Under the pieces are notes generated by a model, which worked only from the letters and a program-made list of their open reading frames with translations, ran no database searches and was not told the origin of the DNA. A stretch of 64,000 bases of DNA, from the NCBI GenBank assembly GCA_025463605.1, contig JAODAV010000001.1, positions 124,001-188,000 of the forward strand. The letters run 5' to 3'. The first letter of the stretch is position 1, and every line of letters starts with the position of its first letter. This DNA comes from Rhodoglobus sp. (GTDB taxonomy: Bacteria; Actinomycetota; Actinomycetes; Actinomycetales; Microbacteriaceae). The position numbers were made by a program, and so were the translations under genes. Positions 1 through 8,510 of this stretch are shown piece after piece.

Positions 1-361
1 ACATGGGCTGCACGGCACCGGCGCCGAGACCCTGCACGGCACGGAAGGCGATGAGGGCCGGCATGCTCCAGGCGAAGCCGCACAGGATGGAGCCGAGCAG
101 AAACAGGCCGATGCCGACGAGGATGATGGGCTTGCGCCCGATGACATCCGAGAGCTTGGCGTAGATCGGCACAGTCACCGCTTGGGCGAGCAGATACACC
201 GAGAACAACCAGGGGAACAGGGCGAAGTCGCCCAGATCCTTCACGATCGTGGGAATCGCGGTCGCGAGCACGGTGGCGTCGATCGCCACGAGCCCCGTGG
301 TCACCATGAGGGAGATGAGGATGGGGCCGCGTTCGGAGCGGAAGCCGACGTCGGAAGTCAC
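1..361 (-). CDS. MFS transporter, N-terminal part (runs off left edge)
   Basis: This is the N-terminal part of a major facilitator protein. It reads from a GTG at 361 leftward past base 1, so about 120 residues are visible. The translation contains the D-x-T-V-L segment after the first helix, a loop with SDVIGRKP (the MFS motif A) and the FRAVQGLGAG motif after helix 4, all typical of drug:proton antiporters with 14 helices (DHA2 type). An in-frame ATG at 307 is an alternative start. The gene is divergent from the IclR gene at 508, and a perfect inverted repeat lies between them (401-415), so the regulator may control it. The substrate cannot be told. Confidence 0.8.
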   Translation of the reverse strand, partial: MTSDVGFRSERGPILISLMVTTGLVAIDATVLATAIPTIVKDLGDFALFPWLFSVYLLAQAVTVPIYAKLSDVIGRKPIILVGIGLFLLGSILCGFAWSMPALIAFRAVQGLGAGAVQPM

Positions 362-400
362 TATGGGGACAAGTCTCCCCGTTGGCTCGACATTCCTCGA

Positions 401-415
401 ACCTGATATTCAGGT
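401..415. promoter_or_regulatory. Perfect inverted repeat, candidate IclR operator
   Basis: ACCTGA-TAT-TCAGGT is a perfect 6-3-6 inverted repeat in the gap between the divergent MFS and IclR genes. Its position and symmetry suit an operator for a dimeric regulator, most simply autoregulation by the IclR protein. No second copy was seen in front of the ABC importer or the BKACE genes. Confidence 0.45.
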
Positions 416-507
416 ATCGATGGACAGCACGGCGAAAGATGGCCACCGTCTCACTTATCGGGAAGGATAGGCGGATCAGCCCGCAACGGAAACAAGGAGT
501 GTGACGC

Positions 508-1311
508 TTGACGATCGAACAGCCCGGCAACGATCAGCGCGGAGTCGCGCCGAAGCTCATCACCCTCATCGAGGCCGTCGCGCGCGCTCCGCACGGCATC
601 AGCGTGCGCGAGATCGCACGTGACACCGGAATCGACAAGAGCACCGTCAGCCGAATCTTCACCCAATTGCAAACCCTCGATGTGGTCGAACAGTCACCGA
701 TCACGGGACGGTTCGAGGTGGGCCCGCGCCTCACCTCCCTCGGAGAGGTGCTTCACACCCACAACACGCTCTGGGGGCTGGCCGAGCCGATTGTGCGCGA
801 ACTCGCAACGCGATTCGATGAGACGTGCTACTTCGTTGTGCGCGAAGGCCATGAGGCGCGATTCCAGGAGCGTATCGACTGCCGGCAGGCCATTCGCTAC
901 GTAATTGAGCGCGGCTCCGTCTCCCCGCTCTACAGCGGTGCCGCGGGACGGTCGATCCTCTCCGGCCTGCCGCTCGACGAGGCGCAGGCCTATCTGGATT
1001 CCGTCGACATCGCCCCCGTCACGCCGCAGACCGTGACCGATCGCGAGCGACTGTTGGCCCTCGTCAAGCAGGATCGGGAGCTCGGCTACAGCGTCAGCGA
1101 TGGTGAGCGTGTCGCCGGCGGCCACGGCATCGGCGCACCGGTGTTCCGCGCCGATGGGTATTGCGTCGCATCCATAGTCTGGACCTGCCCGTCGTCTCGA
1201 TTCGAGGCGGAACGTATTCCCGAGTTCGGTGCCGCCGTCATGGCGGCGAGTCTCGAACTGTCGAACAAGCTCGGTTTCGTCGAGGAAAAGGGGGCCGCGG
1301 CCACTCCTTAG
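508..1311 (+). CDS. IclR-family transcriptional regulator
   Basis: The 267-residue protein has the IclR layout: an N-terminal winged helix-turn-helix (about residues 15-80, with VREIARDTGIDKSTVSRIF near 33-51) and a C-terminal effector-binding domain (about 90-255) with the family-like GSVSPLYSGAAGRSIL stretch. The start is TTG at 508, chosen because AAGGAG at 494-499 sits eight bases before it and no better start lies nearby. IclR proteins bind small acids or aromatic intermediates and repress or activate catabolic operons. It sits just before the ABC importer genes, so it probably controls uptake and breakdown of the same compound. The effector is unknown. Confidence 0.9.
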   Translation: MTIEQPGNDQRGVAPKLITLIEAVARAPHGISVREIARDTGIDKSTVSRIFTQLQTLDVVEQSPITGRFEVGPRLTSLGEVLHTHNTLWGLAEPIVRELATRFDETCYFVVREGHEARFQERIDCRQAIRYVIERGSVSPLYSGAAGRSILSGLPLDEAQAYLDSVDIAPVTPQTVTDRERLLALVKQDRELGYSVSDGERVAGGHGIGAPVFRADGYCVASIVWTCPSSRFEAERIPEFGAAVMAASLELSNKLGFVEEKGAAATP

Positions 1312-1375
1312 CCGTGATGCCCGCCGGGCGGCTCTCTGCTACTCGAAACGAGAAGCTTGCTTTTCTGAGACAGTG

Positions 1376-1389
1376 TCTATATATATAGA
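1376..1389. promoter_or_regulatory. AT-rich palindrome upstream of the ABC importer operon
   Basis: TCTATATATATAGA is a perfect 14-bp palindrome, flanked by GTG and ACAC so that the near-symmetry extends to about 21 bp (1373-1393). It is strikingly AT-rich for this genome and lies about 110 bases before the start of the binding protein. It may contain the -10 region, an operator, or both. Confidence 0.45.
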
Positions 1390-1497
1390 ACACGTACATC
1401 TCGCACAACGCTGTGTGGATATGGCAGGTCAGTTTCTCCACTCAGCGCGGCGAGCCCTAGCAGGCAGTTCCGTCAAGCCATAAGGAGAGAAGTGCCC

Positions 1498-2805
1498 ATG
1501 TCAACGACGACAACCACGATCGGACGGTGGCGAGCAGCCAGCCGCCTGGCGATTTCCGCCGCAGCCTTCTCACTACTGCTGACGGGATGCACCCCACCAA
1601 GTGACGATGCGGCCGACGGCAAGACCACCGTCACCGCTTGGGTCTCCCGCACCTGGAGCAACTCGGCAGACAACTTCGCCGCGTTCATGCAAGAGCACCC
1701 CGACATCATCGTCGAGACCGAGGTCATCGACACCGACGACATCCTCGAGCGCCTGCTGCGCGCTGCCGACGCCGGGCAGCCGCTGCCCGACATCATCCAG
1801 GACGACACATTCGTGCTCGAGGCCTTCAACGATGCCGGCTTGGTGATCCCCCTCGACGACTACGTCGCTGAGTTCGAGGCGGAGGACCCCGACGAGTTCG
1901 CCAAGGTGCTCCCCATCGTGTGGGAGGAGCCGACCATCGATGGACAGATCCTCGGAGTGGCCAACGCGGCCAACATGGACGTGCTGTACTACAACGTCCC
2001 GTGGTTCGAAGAGGCCGGCGTTGCCCTCCCGATCGAAACCTACGAGGACCTGTACGACGCCGCCGTCGCGCTGAAGGCGACCCGGCCGGACAGCATCCCC
2101 TTCTCCATACAGGCCGTCGCCGGTGACGGCGTGACCGGACTCAAGACGGGCATGATCGGCGTCGGTACCCCGTTCGATGGCGCGACCCCCGACCTGCAGT
2201 CCTCGGGAGCGCAGTACATCATCGACTTCTACCAGCGCATGTATGAGGCCGGCGCACTGCCGTCCGAGGCGATCGCCTGGGGCGAAGCGGAGGCCCGCGG
2301 GGCGTTCATCAGCGGCGCGGGCATGATCGTGGACGGCTTCACCGCTGCGGGCGACTATCTCAGCGTCGATGGATTCGACTTCGGTGACGATTGGGCACAG
2401 ACGCTCAACCCGATCCAGAGCGGAACGGGCGATGACGGTGCCCGACCGAGCAGCTCGCGCAGCTGGTCGATCACGACCGGCTCGGCGAACCCGGATGCCG
2501 CGTGGGAGGTGCTCAAGTACACGACGAGCACCGACTTCCTGGTGCCGCAGGTACTGCAGGGCGGCGTGCCGCCCCGCAACTCCGAGGCCATCAGCGACCC
2601 GGCCGTTGCCGAGTACTGGCCCTTCTTCAGCGAAGAGGTCAAGGAGGGCTACCTCAGCAGCGTCAGCGGTCCATCCGCGCTCAACGCCGGAGATGTGGAG
2701 ACGATCCTCGAGCAGCTGTGGGGCGAGATCGTCACGGGCGTCGATATCACTCCCCAGGAGCTTGCGGACAAGTACCAGCCGCAGCTCGACGCGCTCAACT
2801 CGTAA
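1498..2805 (+). CDS. ABC transporter extracellular solute-binding lipoprotein
   Basis: The 435-residue protein is a family-1 solute-binding protein of the sugar (CUT1) type. It has a positively charged start, a hydrophobic stretch and a lipobox LLTGC with Cys31, so it is a membrane-anchored lipoprotein that captures the substrate outside the cell. ATG at 1498 is preferred over GTG at 1492 because AAGGAG at 1482-1487 is ten bases away from the former and only four from the latter. Two permease genes follow at 2902 and 3873. No ATPase gene is present, so a shared ATPase from elsewhere probably powers the system. The ligand may be a sugar, polyol or sugar acid and cannot be named from sequence. 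Confidence 0.9.
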   Translation: MSTTTTTIGRWRAASRLAISAAAFSLLLTGCTPPSDDAADGKTTVTAWVSRTWSNSADNFAAFMQEHPDIIVETEVIDTDDILERLLRAADAGQPLPDIIQDDTFVLEAFNDAGLVIPLDDYVAEFEAEDPDEFAKVLPIVWEEPTIDGQILGVANAANMDVLYYNVPWFEEAGVALPIETYEDLYDAAVALKATRPDSIPFSIQAVAGDGVTGLKTGMIGVGTPFDGATPDLQSSGAQYIIDFYQRMYEAGALPSEAIAWGEAEARGAFISGAGMIVDGFTAAGDYLSVDGFDFGDDWAQTLNPIQSGTGDDGARPSSSRSWSITTGSANPDAAWEVLKYTTSTDFLVPQVLQGGVPPRNSEAISDPAVAEYWPFFSEEVKEGYLSSVSGPSALNAGDVETILEQLWGEIVTGVDITPQELADKYQPQLDALNS

Positions 2806-2836
2806 GCACGACCAAGCAGCCGCTCGACTGTGAGAA

Positions 2837-2874
2837 CGGTCGGCCCACTCGTCCACGGGCGGGCGGGCCGACCG
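2837..2874 (+). promoter_or_regulatory. Hairpin between binding-protein and permease genes
   Basis: CGGTCGGCCC at 2837-2846 and GGGCCGACCG at 2865-2874 form a perfect 10-bp stem with an 18-base loop in the 96-base gap between the binding protein and the first permease. There is no T-run after it, so it is not a classic terminator. Such hairpins commonly raise binding-protein mRNA over permease mRNA by protecting the upstream 3' end. Confidence 0.5.
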
Positions 2875-2901
2875 AACCCGGCACCACCGATTGAGGAATT
2901 T

Positions 2902-3873
2902 GTGAGCGCGACAAGTGCAGTTACAAAGCCGCTGAAGACGAACGGTCTCGGGAGGACCGCGAAGCCGCGCAAGCCGACACCCGGCGTCTCGGACAGCAGC
3001 GCGATCGGCCGCAACAAGTGGTTGCCGTATCTCTTCTCCGCTCCATCGATCATCTTCGTCAGCGTGATACTCGCGTACCCGGTGGTGTGGGGAATCGTCC
3101 AGAGCCTGTTCCGCCGGGAGAAGCTGGCATCGCCGCTCGAGTTCGTGGGATTCGAGAACTACCTCGTGCTGTTCAGCAAGCCGACATTCTGGGACTCGCT
3201 GAGCAAGACGGGCATATTCGTCTTCGGCTGCCTGATCCTCGGCACCGCGCTCGGCCTCATCTTCGCCTTCGCGCTCAACCGCACGCTGGGAGCCCTACGG
3301 TTTCTGCGGGCCGTCACCATTGCGCCGTACATCGTGTCGAGCGTCGCCGCGGCCGTCATGTTCCGCATCTTCTTCAACGGCGATTTCGGAACCCTGAACC
3401 GCGTCATCCAATTCTTCGGCTTCGACGGGCTGCCGTGGCTGAGCAACACGACCCTGGCGATGATCGTCGTGATCGTCGCGCAGGTCTGGACCGACCTTCC
3501 CCTGACGATCCTGCTTGTGCTGGCGGGACTCCAGGCGATCGACAAGTCCTACCTCGAAGCCGCTCTCGTCGACGGCGCGTCATCGTTCCAGCGCGCGCGC
3601 CTGATCACGCTGCCCCTCCTCTCGCCGCAAATAGCGATGAGCATCATCTGGCAGAGCTACTCGACCCTCACCGGCATCGGCGTGGTGCTCGCCCTGACAG
3701 GAGGTGGCCCGCTCCGGGCGACCCAGATCCTGCCCATCGAGATGTACAACACGGCCTTTGTGAGTCTTCAACAGAATGAGGCGCTGGCGATCGGCACGAT
3801 CATCCTCATTCTCAATTCGCTGCTCACTCTGATCTACCTGCGACTTTCGAGCGGCTACGGAGTGGAAGACTGA
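2902..3873 (+). CDS. Sugar ABC transporter permease (MalF/UgpA type)
   Basis: The predicted 323-residue inner-membrane protein has about six transmembrane helices after a 40-residue polar N-terminus. The conserved ATPase-docking EAA loop (EAALVDGASSFQRARLITLP) begins near residue 218. GTG at 2902 is chosen as start because GAGGA lies five bases upstream; an open frame continues further upstream, but that part is polar and overlaps the hairpin region. It pairs with the permease starting at 3873 to form the membrane channel of the importer. Its stop TGA (3871-3873) shares one base with the next start, indicating translational coupling. Confidence 0.88.
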   Translation: MSATSAVTKPLKTNGLGRTAKPRKPTPGVSDSSAIGRNKWLPYLFSAPSIIFVSVILAYPVVWGIVQSLFRREKLASPLEFVGFENYLVLFSKPTFWDSLSKTGIFVFGCLILGTALGLIFAFALNRTLGALRFLRAVTIAPYIVSSVAAAVMFRIFFNGDFGTLNRVIQFFGFDGLPWLSNTTLAMIVVIVAQVWTDLPLTILLVLAGLQAIDKSYLEAALVDGASSFQRARLITLPLLSPQIAMSIIWQSYSTLTGIGVVLALTGGGPLRATQILPIEMYNTAFVSLQQNEALAIGTIILILNSLLTLIYLRLSSGYGVED

Positions 3874-4784
3874 TGACGACTGCATCGCCGACGACGGCTA
3901 TCGAACGACCGCTCGTGACCGAGCTGCCGCTGCCGCGCAAGCGCAAAGTGCGGTTCACGGTGCGCTCGCGCCTGGTGCAGGTACTGCTGTGGATCCCGCT
4001 CATCGCACTCGTGCTCTGGACGATCGCGCCCTTCTTCGTGACCGTCGTGGCGTCGTTGCAAACCCGCGGTGAGGTTTTCGCCAACCCGGGGATCCTGCCG
4101 GCCAACCCGACCTTCGACTCGTACGTCAAGGTCTTCGAGATGCCCACCTTCTGGTCGAGCCTCGGCAACAGCCTCTTCGTCGGGGTCGCGACGACGATAC
4201 TCACGATCGCGATCGCCGTGCCCGCGGCCTACGCGTTCGCCCGATTCAACTTCCGGGGCCGGGCCTTCCTGCTGCTCTTCACGCTGCTCCCCCGCCTCGT
4301 GCCGAACCTGGCGCTCATGGTGCCGCTGTACCGGCTGGCGGTGCAGACGGGCGCACTCGACAAGATCTTCACCCTCGTGATCGTCTACACCGGCATGCTG
4401 CTCCCGCTGGCCGTCTTCCTGCTCGTCGGCTTCTACCGCAAGATCCCGCTCGAGCTCGAGGAGGCCGCGAGCATCGACGGCGCGAGCATGTGGCAGCGCA
4501 TCCGGTACGTCGTTCTGCCACTGTCGATCCCCGCGCTCATCACGATCGCCGTGCTCGCATTCCGCGAGGCGTGGAACGAGTTCACGCTCGTGCTCGTGCT
4601 CATGACCTCAGCGGAGAATCGCACCCTGCCCTTCGAGCTCTTCTCGCTCGAGGGCACGGAAGGCATCCCCGACTACCCGACCCAGGCCGCTCTCGCGCTG
4701 CTGACCGTGATTCCGTTCATCCTCGTGTACATGCGCATCGAGCGGTACGTGGTGCAGGGCATCACCGCAGGCTCAGGCAAGTAG
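3873..4784 (+). CDS. Sugar ABC transporter permease (MalG/UgpE type)
   Basis: This 303-residue membrane protein is the second permease of the importer. After a charged N-terminus it has about six transmembrane helices and the EAA loop (EAASIDGASMWQRIRYVVLP) near residue 193. The ATG at 3873 overlaps the previous stop by one base. It is the last gene of the three-gene importer operon and ends six bases before the stop of the convergent TauE/SafE gene. No ATP-binding subunit follows. Confidence 0.9.
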   Translation: MTTASPTTAIERPLVTELPLPRKRKVRFTVRSRLVQVLLWIPLIALVLWTIAPFFVTVVASLQTRGEVFANPGILPANPTFDSYVKVFEMPTFWSSLGNSLFVGVATTILTIAIAVPAAYAFARFNFRGRAFLLLFTLLPRLVPNLALMVPLYRLAVQTGALDKIFTLVIVYTGMLLPLAVFLLVGFYRKIPLELEEAASIDGASMWQRIRYVVLPLSIPALITIAVLAFREAWNEFTLVLVLMTSAENRTLPFELFSLEGTEGIPDYPTQAALALLTVIPFILVYMRIERYVVQGITAGSGK

Positions 4785-4790
4785 TCCGAT

Positions 4791-5558
4791 TCAGCTGCTC
4801 AGCAGGAGATAGAGCGCCGAAGCGAACGTGATGATGTAGATCACGAGCTCGAACCACTGGCGATTGATGCGACGCGACGCGACGCGACCGACGATGGCGC
4901 CGACCGCGAGAGCCGGGAGCAGCATCAGGTCGATGAGCAGGCCCGACGGTGTGACGAGGCCCAGGGCAATCGAGAAGGGCAGCTTCGACAGGTTGATCAC
5001 GAAGTAGTACCAGGCCGACGTGCCGAGCAGCGCCGCCACCGAGAATCCCGACGCCAGGAAGTAGATCGACATCACGGGGCCCGCCGCGTTGGCGACCATG
5101 GTCGTCGCGCCGCCGAGTACACCGAAGAGCCACGACCGCGCCCGGGAGTGCCGACGCGGGAGACCCGGGCGCGCCGTCTTCCTCGCGAGGCGCGGCCGCA
5201 GCCATCGCACGAGCCCGGTGACCACGAGCACGATGAGGATCACACCGATCATGCGCCGAAGCGCCTCGTTGTCGAGCACGAGCAGCAGCGCGCTGCCGAG
5301 CACGATGCCCACCGCTACCGAGGGCACGAGTCGCCTGAGGGATGCCCAATCCACGTTCGCCCGGTACATCACGACAGCGACGATGTCGGCCACGATCAGC
5401 AGCACGAGCAGCACGCCCGTCGACTGCCGTGCGGGCAGCACGGCCGCGAAGATCACGACCGGCAGGATGCCCACCCCCGGCAACGCGGTTTTCGCGAGAC
5501 CGACGAGCATGACACCCACCGCCAGTGCGACCCACGCCAGAGGCGCGTCGATCAGCAC
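4791..5558 (-). CDS. Sulfite exporter TauE/SafE family permease
   Basis: About 255 residues with seven or eight hydrophobic helices and the TauE/SafE-type repeats, including GLAKTALPGVGILPV near the N-terminus and a second related half around GVLGGATTMVANAAGP. Members export or import small anions such as sulfite, sulfoacetate or other organic acids. The start is uncertain: GTG at 5558, 19 bases after the stop of the upstream oxidoreductase, gives a sensible N-terminus but lacks a clear ribosome site. A longer open frame exists upstream but overlaps the oxidoreductase gene. It probably moves a substrate or product of this catabolic locus. Confidence 0.8.
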   Translation of the reverse strand: MLIDAPLAWVALAVGVMLVGLAKTALPGVGILPVVIFAAVLPARQSTGVLLVLLIVADIVAVVMYRANVDWASLRRLVPSVAVGIVLGSALLLVLDNEALRRMIGVILIVLVVTGLVRWLRPRLARKTARPGLPRRHSRARSWLFGVLGGATTMVANAAGPVMSIYFLASGFSVAALLGTSAWYYFVINLSKLPFSIALGLVTPSGLLIDLMLLPALAVGAIVGRVASRRINRQWFELVIYIITFASALYLLLSS

Positions 5559-5577
5559 CGGGAACCGCGACGCTGGA

Positions 5578-8469
5578 TCATCGCGGCAGGTGCCTGGCCA
5601 GCAACTCGGCGAGGTGCTCGCCCGAGCTCTCGGTGAGGGAGTCGATCTGCGTTCGGCAGCTGAACCCGTCGGCGAGCAGCACGTCGCCATCCGACTGCTC
5701 ACGGATCGCCGGAAGCAATTGCAGCTCGGCGACCGCGACGGACACGTCGTGATGCCCCTGCTCGACGCCGAAGTTGCCGGCGAGCCCGCAGCATCCACCG
5801 AGTCGGCGCAGGTCGGCGCCTGCTGACCGTAGGAGCTCTGCGTCAGCGTCCCAGCCCATCACCGCGTGGTGATGGCAGTGCGGTTGGGCAACGCCGGTGA
5901 CTCCCGTGAGGTCCGGCGGGCTCCATCCCGGTGTGTCCCTCAGCAGCTCTGCGAGGGTGCGGGTTGCGGCGGCGACCGTTCGGGCTTCGATGAGGTCATC
6001 CCCCTGCAGCAGTTCCGTCGATTCGGCGCGGAGCACCGCCGTGCATGACGGCTCCAGCCCGACGACGAGCGCGCCATCGTGCACGAACGGAGCGAGTGCT
6101 CGCACGGTCGCGGTGACCTGCCGGCGGGCGCCGTCGAGCTGGCCGGTCGAGATCCAGGTGAGGCCGCAGCACACCGGCTCGCTCGTGACCTTCACCGTGT
6201 ACCCGGCATGTTCTAGCACCTCGACCGCGGCCTTGCCGACCTCAGGTGAGAACGAGTCGGTGAACGTGTCGACGAAGAGCACGACGTCGCCATGGCGACC
6301 GGGCTCGCGTGGCTGCCGGTTGCCGAACCAGCGCCGGAACGTCTCGACCGAGAACACGGGCAGGTGCCGTCGCTTGTCGACGCCCGCGGCCCACGTGATA
6401 GGCAGGTGGAACACATGCGATTGCATGACGAGATTCGCGGCGCGAGTGAGCAGAGTCGCTCGCGCCACCAGTCGCGCCCAGCGAGGCAGCCAGCCGAGAC
6501 TGTAGTGCGCTCGCGGACGCAGGCGGTGTCGATACTTCTGGTGCAGTGACTCGGCCTTGTACGTTGCCATGTCGACGCCGGTGGGGCAATCGGATGCGCA
6601 ACCCTTGCACGACAGGCAGAGATCGAGCGCGTCGTGGAGTTCCTTCGACCGCCATCCCGCCGGTCCGAGCTTGCCCGACACCACGTCCTGCAACACACGG
6701 GCGCGCCCTCGGGTCGAGTCCTTCTCGTCGCGCGTCGCGAGGAAGGACGGGCACATGACTCCCGAGCCGTCGTCGACTCCGCTGGAGGCGCGACACTTGC
6801 CGACGCCGGTGCAGCGGTGCACGGCCATGGACAGGTCTCCCCTGTCCTCGGAGTAGTTGAACGCGAGGCTGGGCAGGTCGACCCGGCGCAGCGGTGGGGC
6901 CGCTGCGACCCGGATGTCCGCGTCGACGGCGGCAGGTCGCACGATCACACCGGGGTTCAGCAGGTCGGAGCGGTCGAAGACCGCCTTCGTCTGGGAGAAC
7001 AGCGAGATCGCGGCAGGCGAGTACATTCTCGGCAGCAGCTCCCCGCGCGCTCGGCCGTCGCCGTGCTCCCCGGACATCGAGCCGCCGTGGAGGGCGACGA
7101 GGTCGGCCGCGTCGAGCAGGAACCGGCGGAACACGCCAGCGCCGCCATCCTGGTCGAAAGGAAAGTCAATGCGAATGTGCACGCAGCCGTCGCCGAAATG
7201 ACCGTACGGGATGCCCGTCAGCCGGTAGTCCGTCAGGAGGCTCTCGAACTCGCGCAGGTAGGCACCGAGGCGCGCGGGCGGCACCGCGGCGTCCTCCCAG
7301 CCCGAGTGCGCCGGCTTGCCCTCGGGCGTGCGCCCGGCCAAACCGGCGCCGTCTTCGCGTATCCTCCATAGGGCGGCCGCCTGGCGCGGATCGGCGACCA
7401 CCGTTGCGTCGAGAGCTCCGGCATCCGCCACCAGCCGCATCGCGGTCGCCGCAACCTCGCCGGGCTCCTCGCCGGTCAGCTCGACCATCAGCCAGCCCGA
7501 ACCTGCGGGAAGCGGCGGTACGGCCGCCGGGCCGCGACGATCACGCACGACATCCACGATCCGGGCATCCAGTCCCTCGCAGGCGACCGGCCCGTGCTGG
7601 AGGATCGCGGGCACGGCGTCCGCGGCGTGCGCCATGGACTCGTAGCCGAGCACGACGAGCGCGCGGATCGGGGCATCGCGCACCAGACGCAGGCGCGCGG
7701 CGGTGGTCAGCGCGAGCGTTCCCTCCGTGCCGACGAGCGCTCGCGCGACGTTGAATTGCTTCTCGGGGAGCAGGTGCTCGAGCGAGTACCCGGAAACCTG
7801 TCGCCCGAACTGACCGAGCTCGGTGCGGATGACCGCGAGGTTGCCGTCGACGAGTGCCTTGAGATTCGTCAGCAGCGGCGATCCAACCGTCGGATCGTCG
7901 ATATCGCCGAGCCGCAGGCGCTCTCCCGACCCCGCAATCACGCTCAGTCCGAGCACGTTGTCACTCGTGCGCCCGTAACCGAGCGCGCGCGACCCGCACG
8001 CGTTGTTGCCGATCATCCCGCCGATGGTGGCGCGGTTGTGCGTTGACGGATCGGGCCCGAACCGCCAGCCGAACGGTGCAACGGCCTTCTGCAGGCTGGC
8101 CTGGATCACGCCAGGCTCGACCAACGCGGTACCCTCCTCCGGGTCGATCTCGAGCACGCGATTGAGGTGCCGACTGACGTCGACGATGATGCCCGGACCG
8201 ACCGCGTTTCCGGCTATGGATGTGCCCGTGCCCCGCATGGTGACGGGGACTTCCAGTTGCGTGGCGACCCGCAGTACCGCTTCGATCTCGTCGGCGTGCT
8301 GCGGAAGCACGACGACGCGCGGCTCGATGCGGTACAGCGATGCGTCAGAGGAATACAGCGAGCGTGCGAGCGCGGAGTCGTCAACGCTCAGAATGCCCGC
8401 CGCCCGTAGCTCGCCCGCGATATCGGTGGTGCGCGCCGCAACCCCCGCGATCGACTCGATTGTGCTCAA
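5578..8469 (-). CDS. FAD-binding and Fe-S-binding oxidoreductase (D-2-hydroxyacid dehydrogenase type)
   Basis: The 963-residue protein fuses a GlcD-like flavoprotein with a GlpC-like iron-sulfur protein. The FAD PCMH domain covers about residues 45-270 (PVTMRGTGTSIAGNAVGPG; IGGMIGNNACGSRALGYG). The FAD C-terminal domain follows. Ferredoxin-type cysteine groups lie near residues 550 (CTGVGKC) and 615 (CLSCKGCASDCPTG), and two cysteine-rich CCG segments near 766 and 891. This layout is typical of membrane-associated D-lactate or D-2-hydroxyglutarate dehydrogenases that feed electrons to the quinone pool. The start is TTG at 8469, with GGAGG seven bases before it. The alcohol dehydrogenase gene lies 41 bases upstream, so the two probably share a transcript. 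The true hydroxyacid is unknown. Confidence 0.88.
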   Translation of the reverse strand: MSTIESIAGVAARTTDIAGELRAAGILSVDDSALARSLYSSDASLYRIEPRVVVLPQHADEIEAVLRVATQLEVPVTMRGTGTSIAGNAVGPGIIVDVSRHLNRVLEIDPEEGTALVEPGVIQASLQKAVAPFGWRFGPDPSTHNRATIGGMIGNNACGSRALGYGRTSDNVLGLSVIAGSGERLRLGDIDDPTVGSPLLTNLKALVDGNLAVIRTELGQFGRQVSGYSLEHLLPEKQFNVARALVGTEGTLALTTAARLRLVRDAPIRALVVLGYESMAHAADAVPAILQHGPVACEGLDARIVDVVRDRRGPAAVPPLPAGSGWLMVELTGEEPGEVAATAMRLVADAGALDATVVADPRQAAALWRIREDGAGLAGRTPEGKPAHSGWEDAAVPPARLGAYLREFESLLTDYRLTGIPYGHFGDGCVHIRIDFPFDQDGGAGVFRRFLLDAADLVALHGGSMSGEHGDGRARGELLPRMYSPAAISLFSQTKAVFDRSDLLNPGVIVRPAAVDADIRVAAAPPLRRVDLPSLAFNYSEDRGDLSMAVHRCTGVGKCRASSGVDDGSGVMCPSFLATRDEKDSTRGRARVLQDVVSGKLGPAGWRSKELHDALDLCLSCKGCASDCPTGVDMATYKAESLHQKYRHRLRPRAHYSLGWLPRWARLVARATLLTRAANLVMQSHVFHLPITWAAGVDKRRHLPVFSVETFRRWFGNRQPREPGRHGDVVLFVDTFTDSFSPEVGKAAVEVLEHAGYTVKVTSEPVCCGLTWISTGQLDGARRQVTATVRALAPFVHDGALVVGLEPSCTAVLRAESTELLQGDDLIEARTVAAATRTLAELLRDTPGWSPPDLTGVTGVAQPHCHHHAVMGWDADAELLRSAGADLRRLGGCCGLAGNFGVEQGHHDVSVAVAELQLLPAIREQSDGDVLLADGFSCRTQIDSLTESSGEHLAELLARHLPR

Positions 8470-8510
8470 CGGTGAACCTCCAAGAGGAAAGCGGATGAAC
8501 GGGCAGGCCG

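Noticed and set aside
1573..2856. A 427-codon open frame on the minus strand, opposite the binding protein
   Set aside because: The plus-strand gene has a ribosome site, signal peptide and lipobox; the antisense frame has none.
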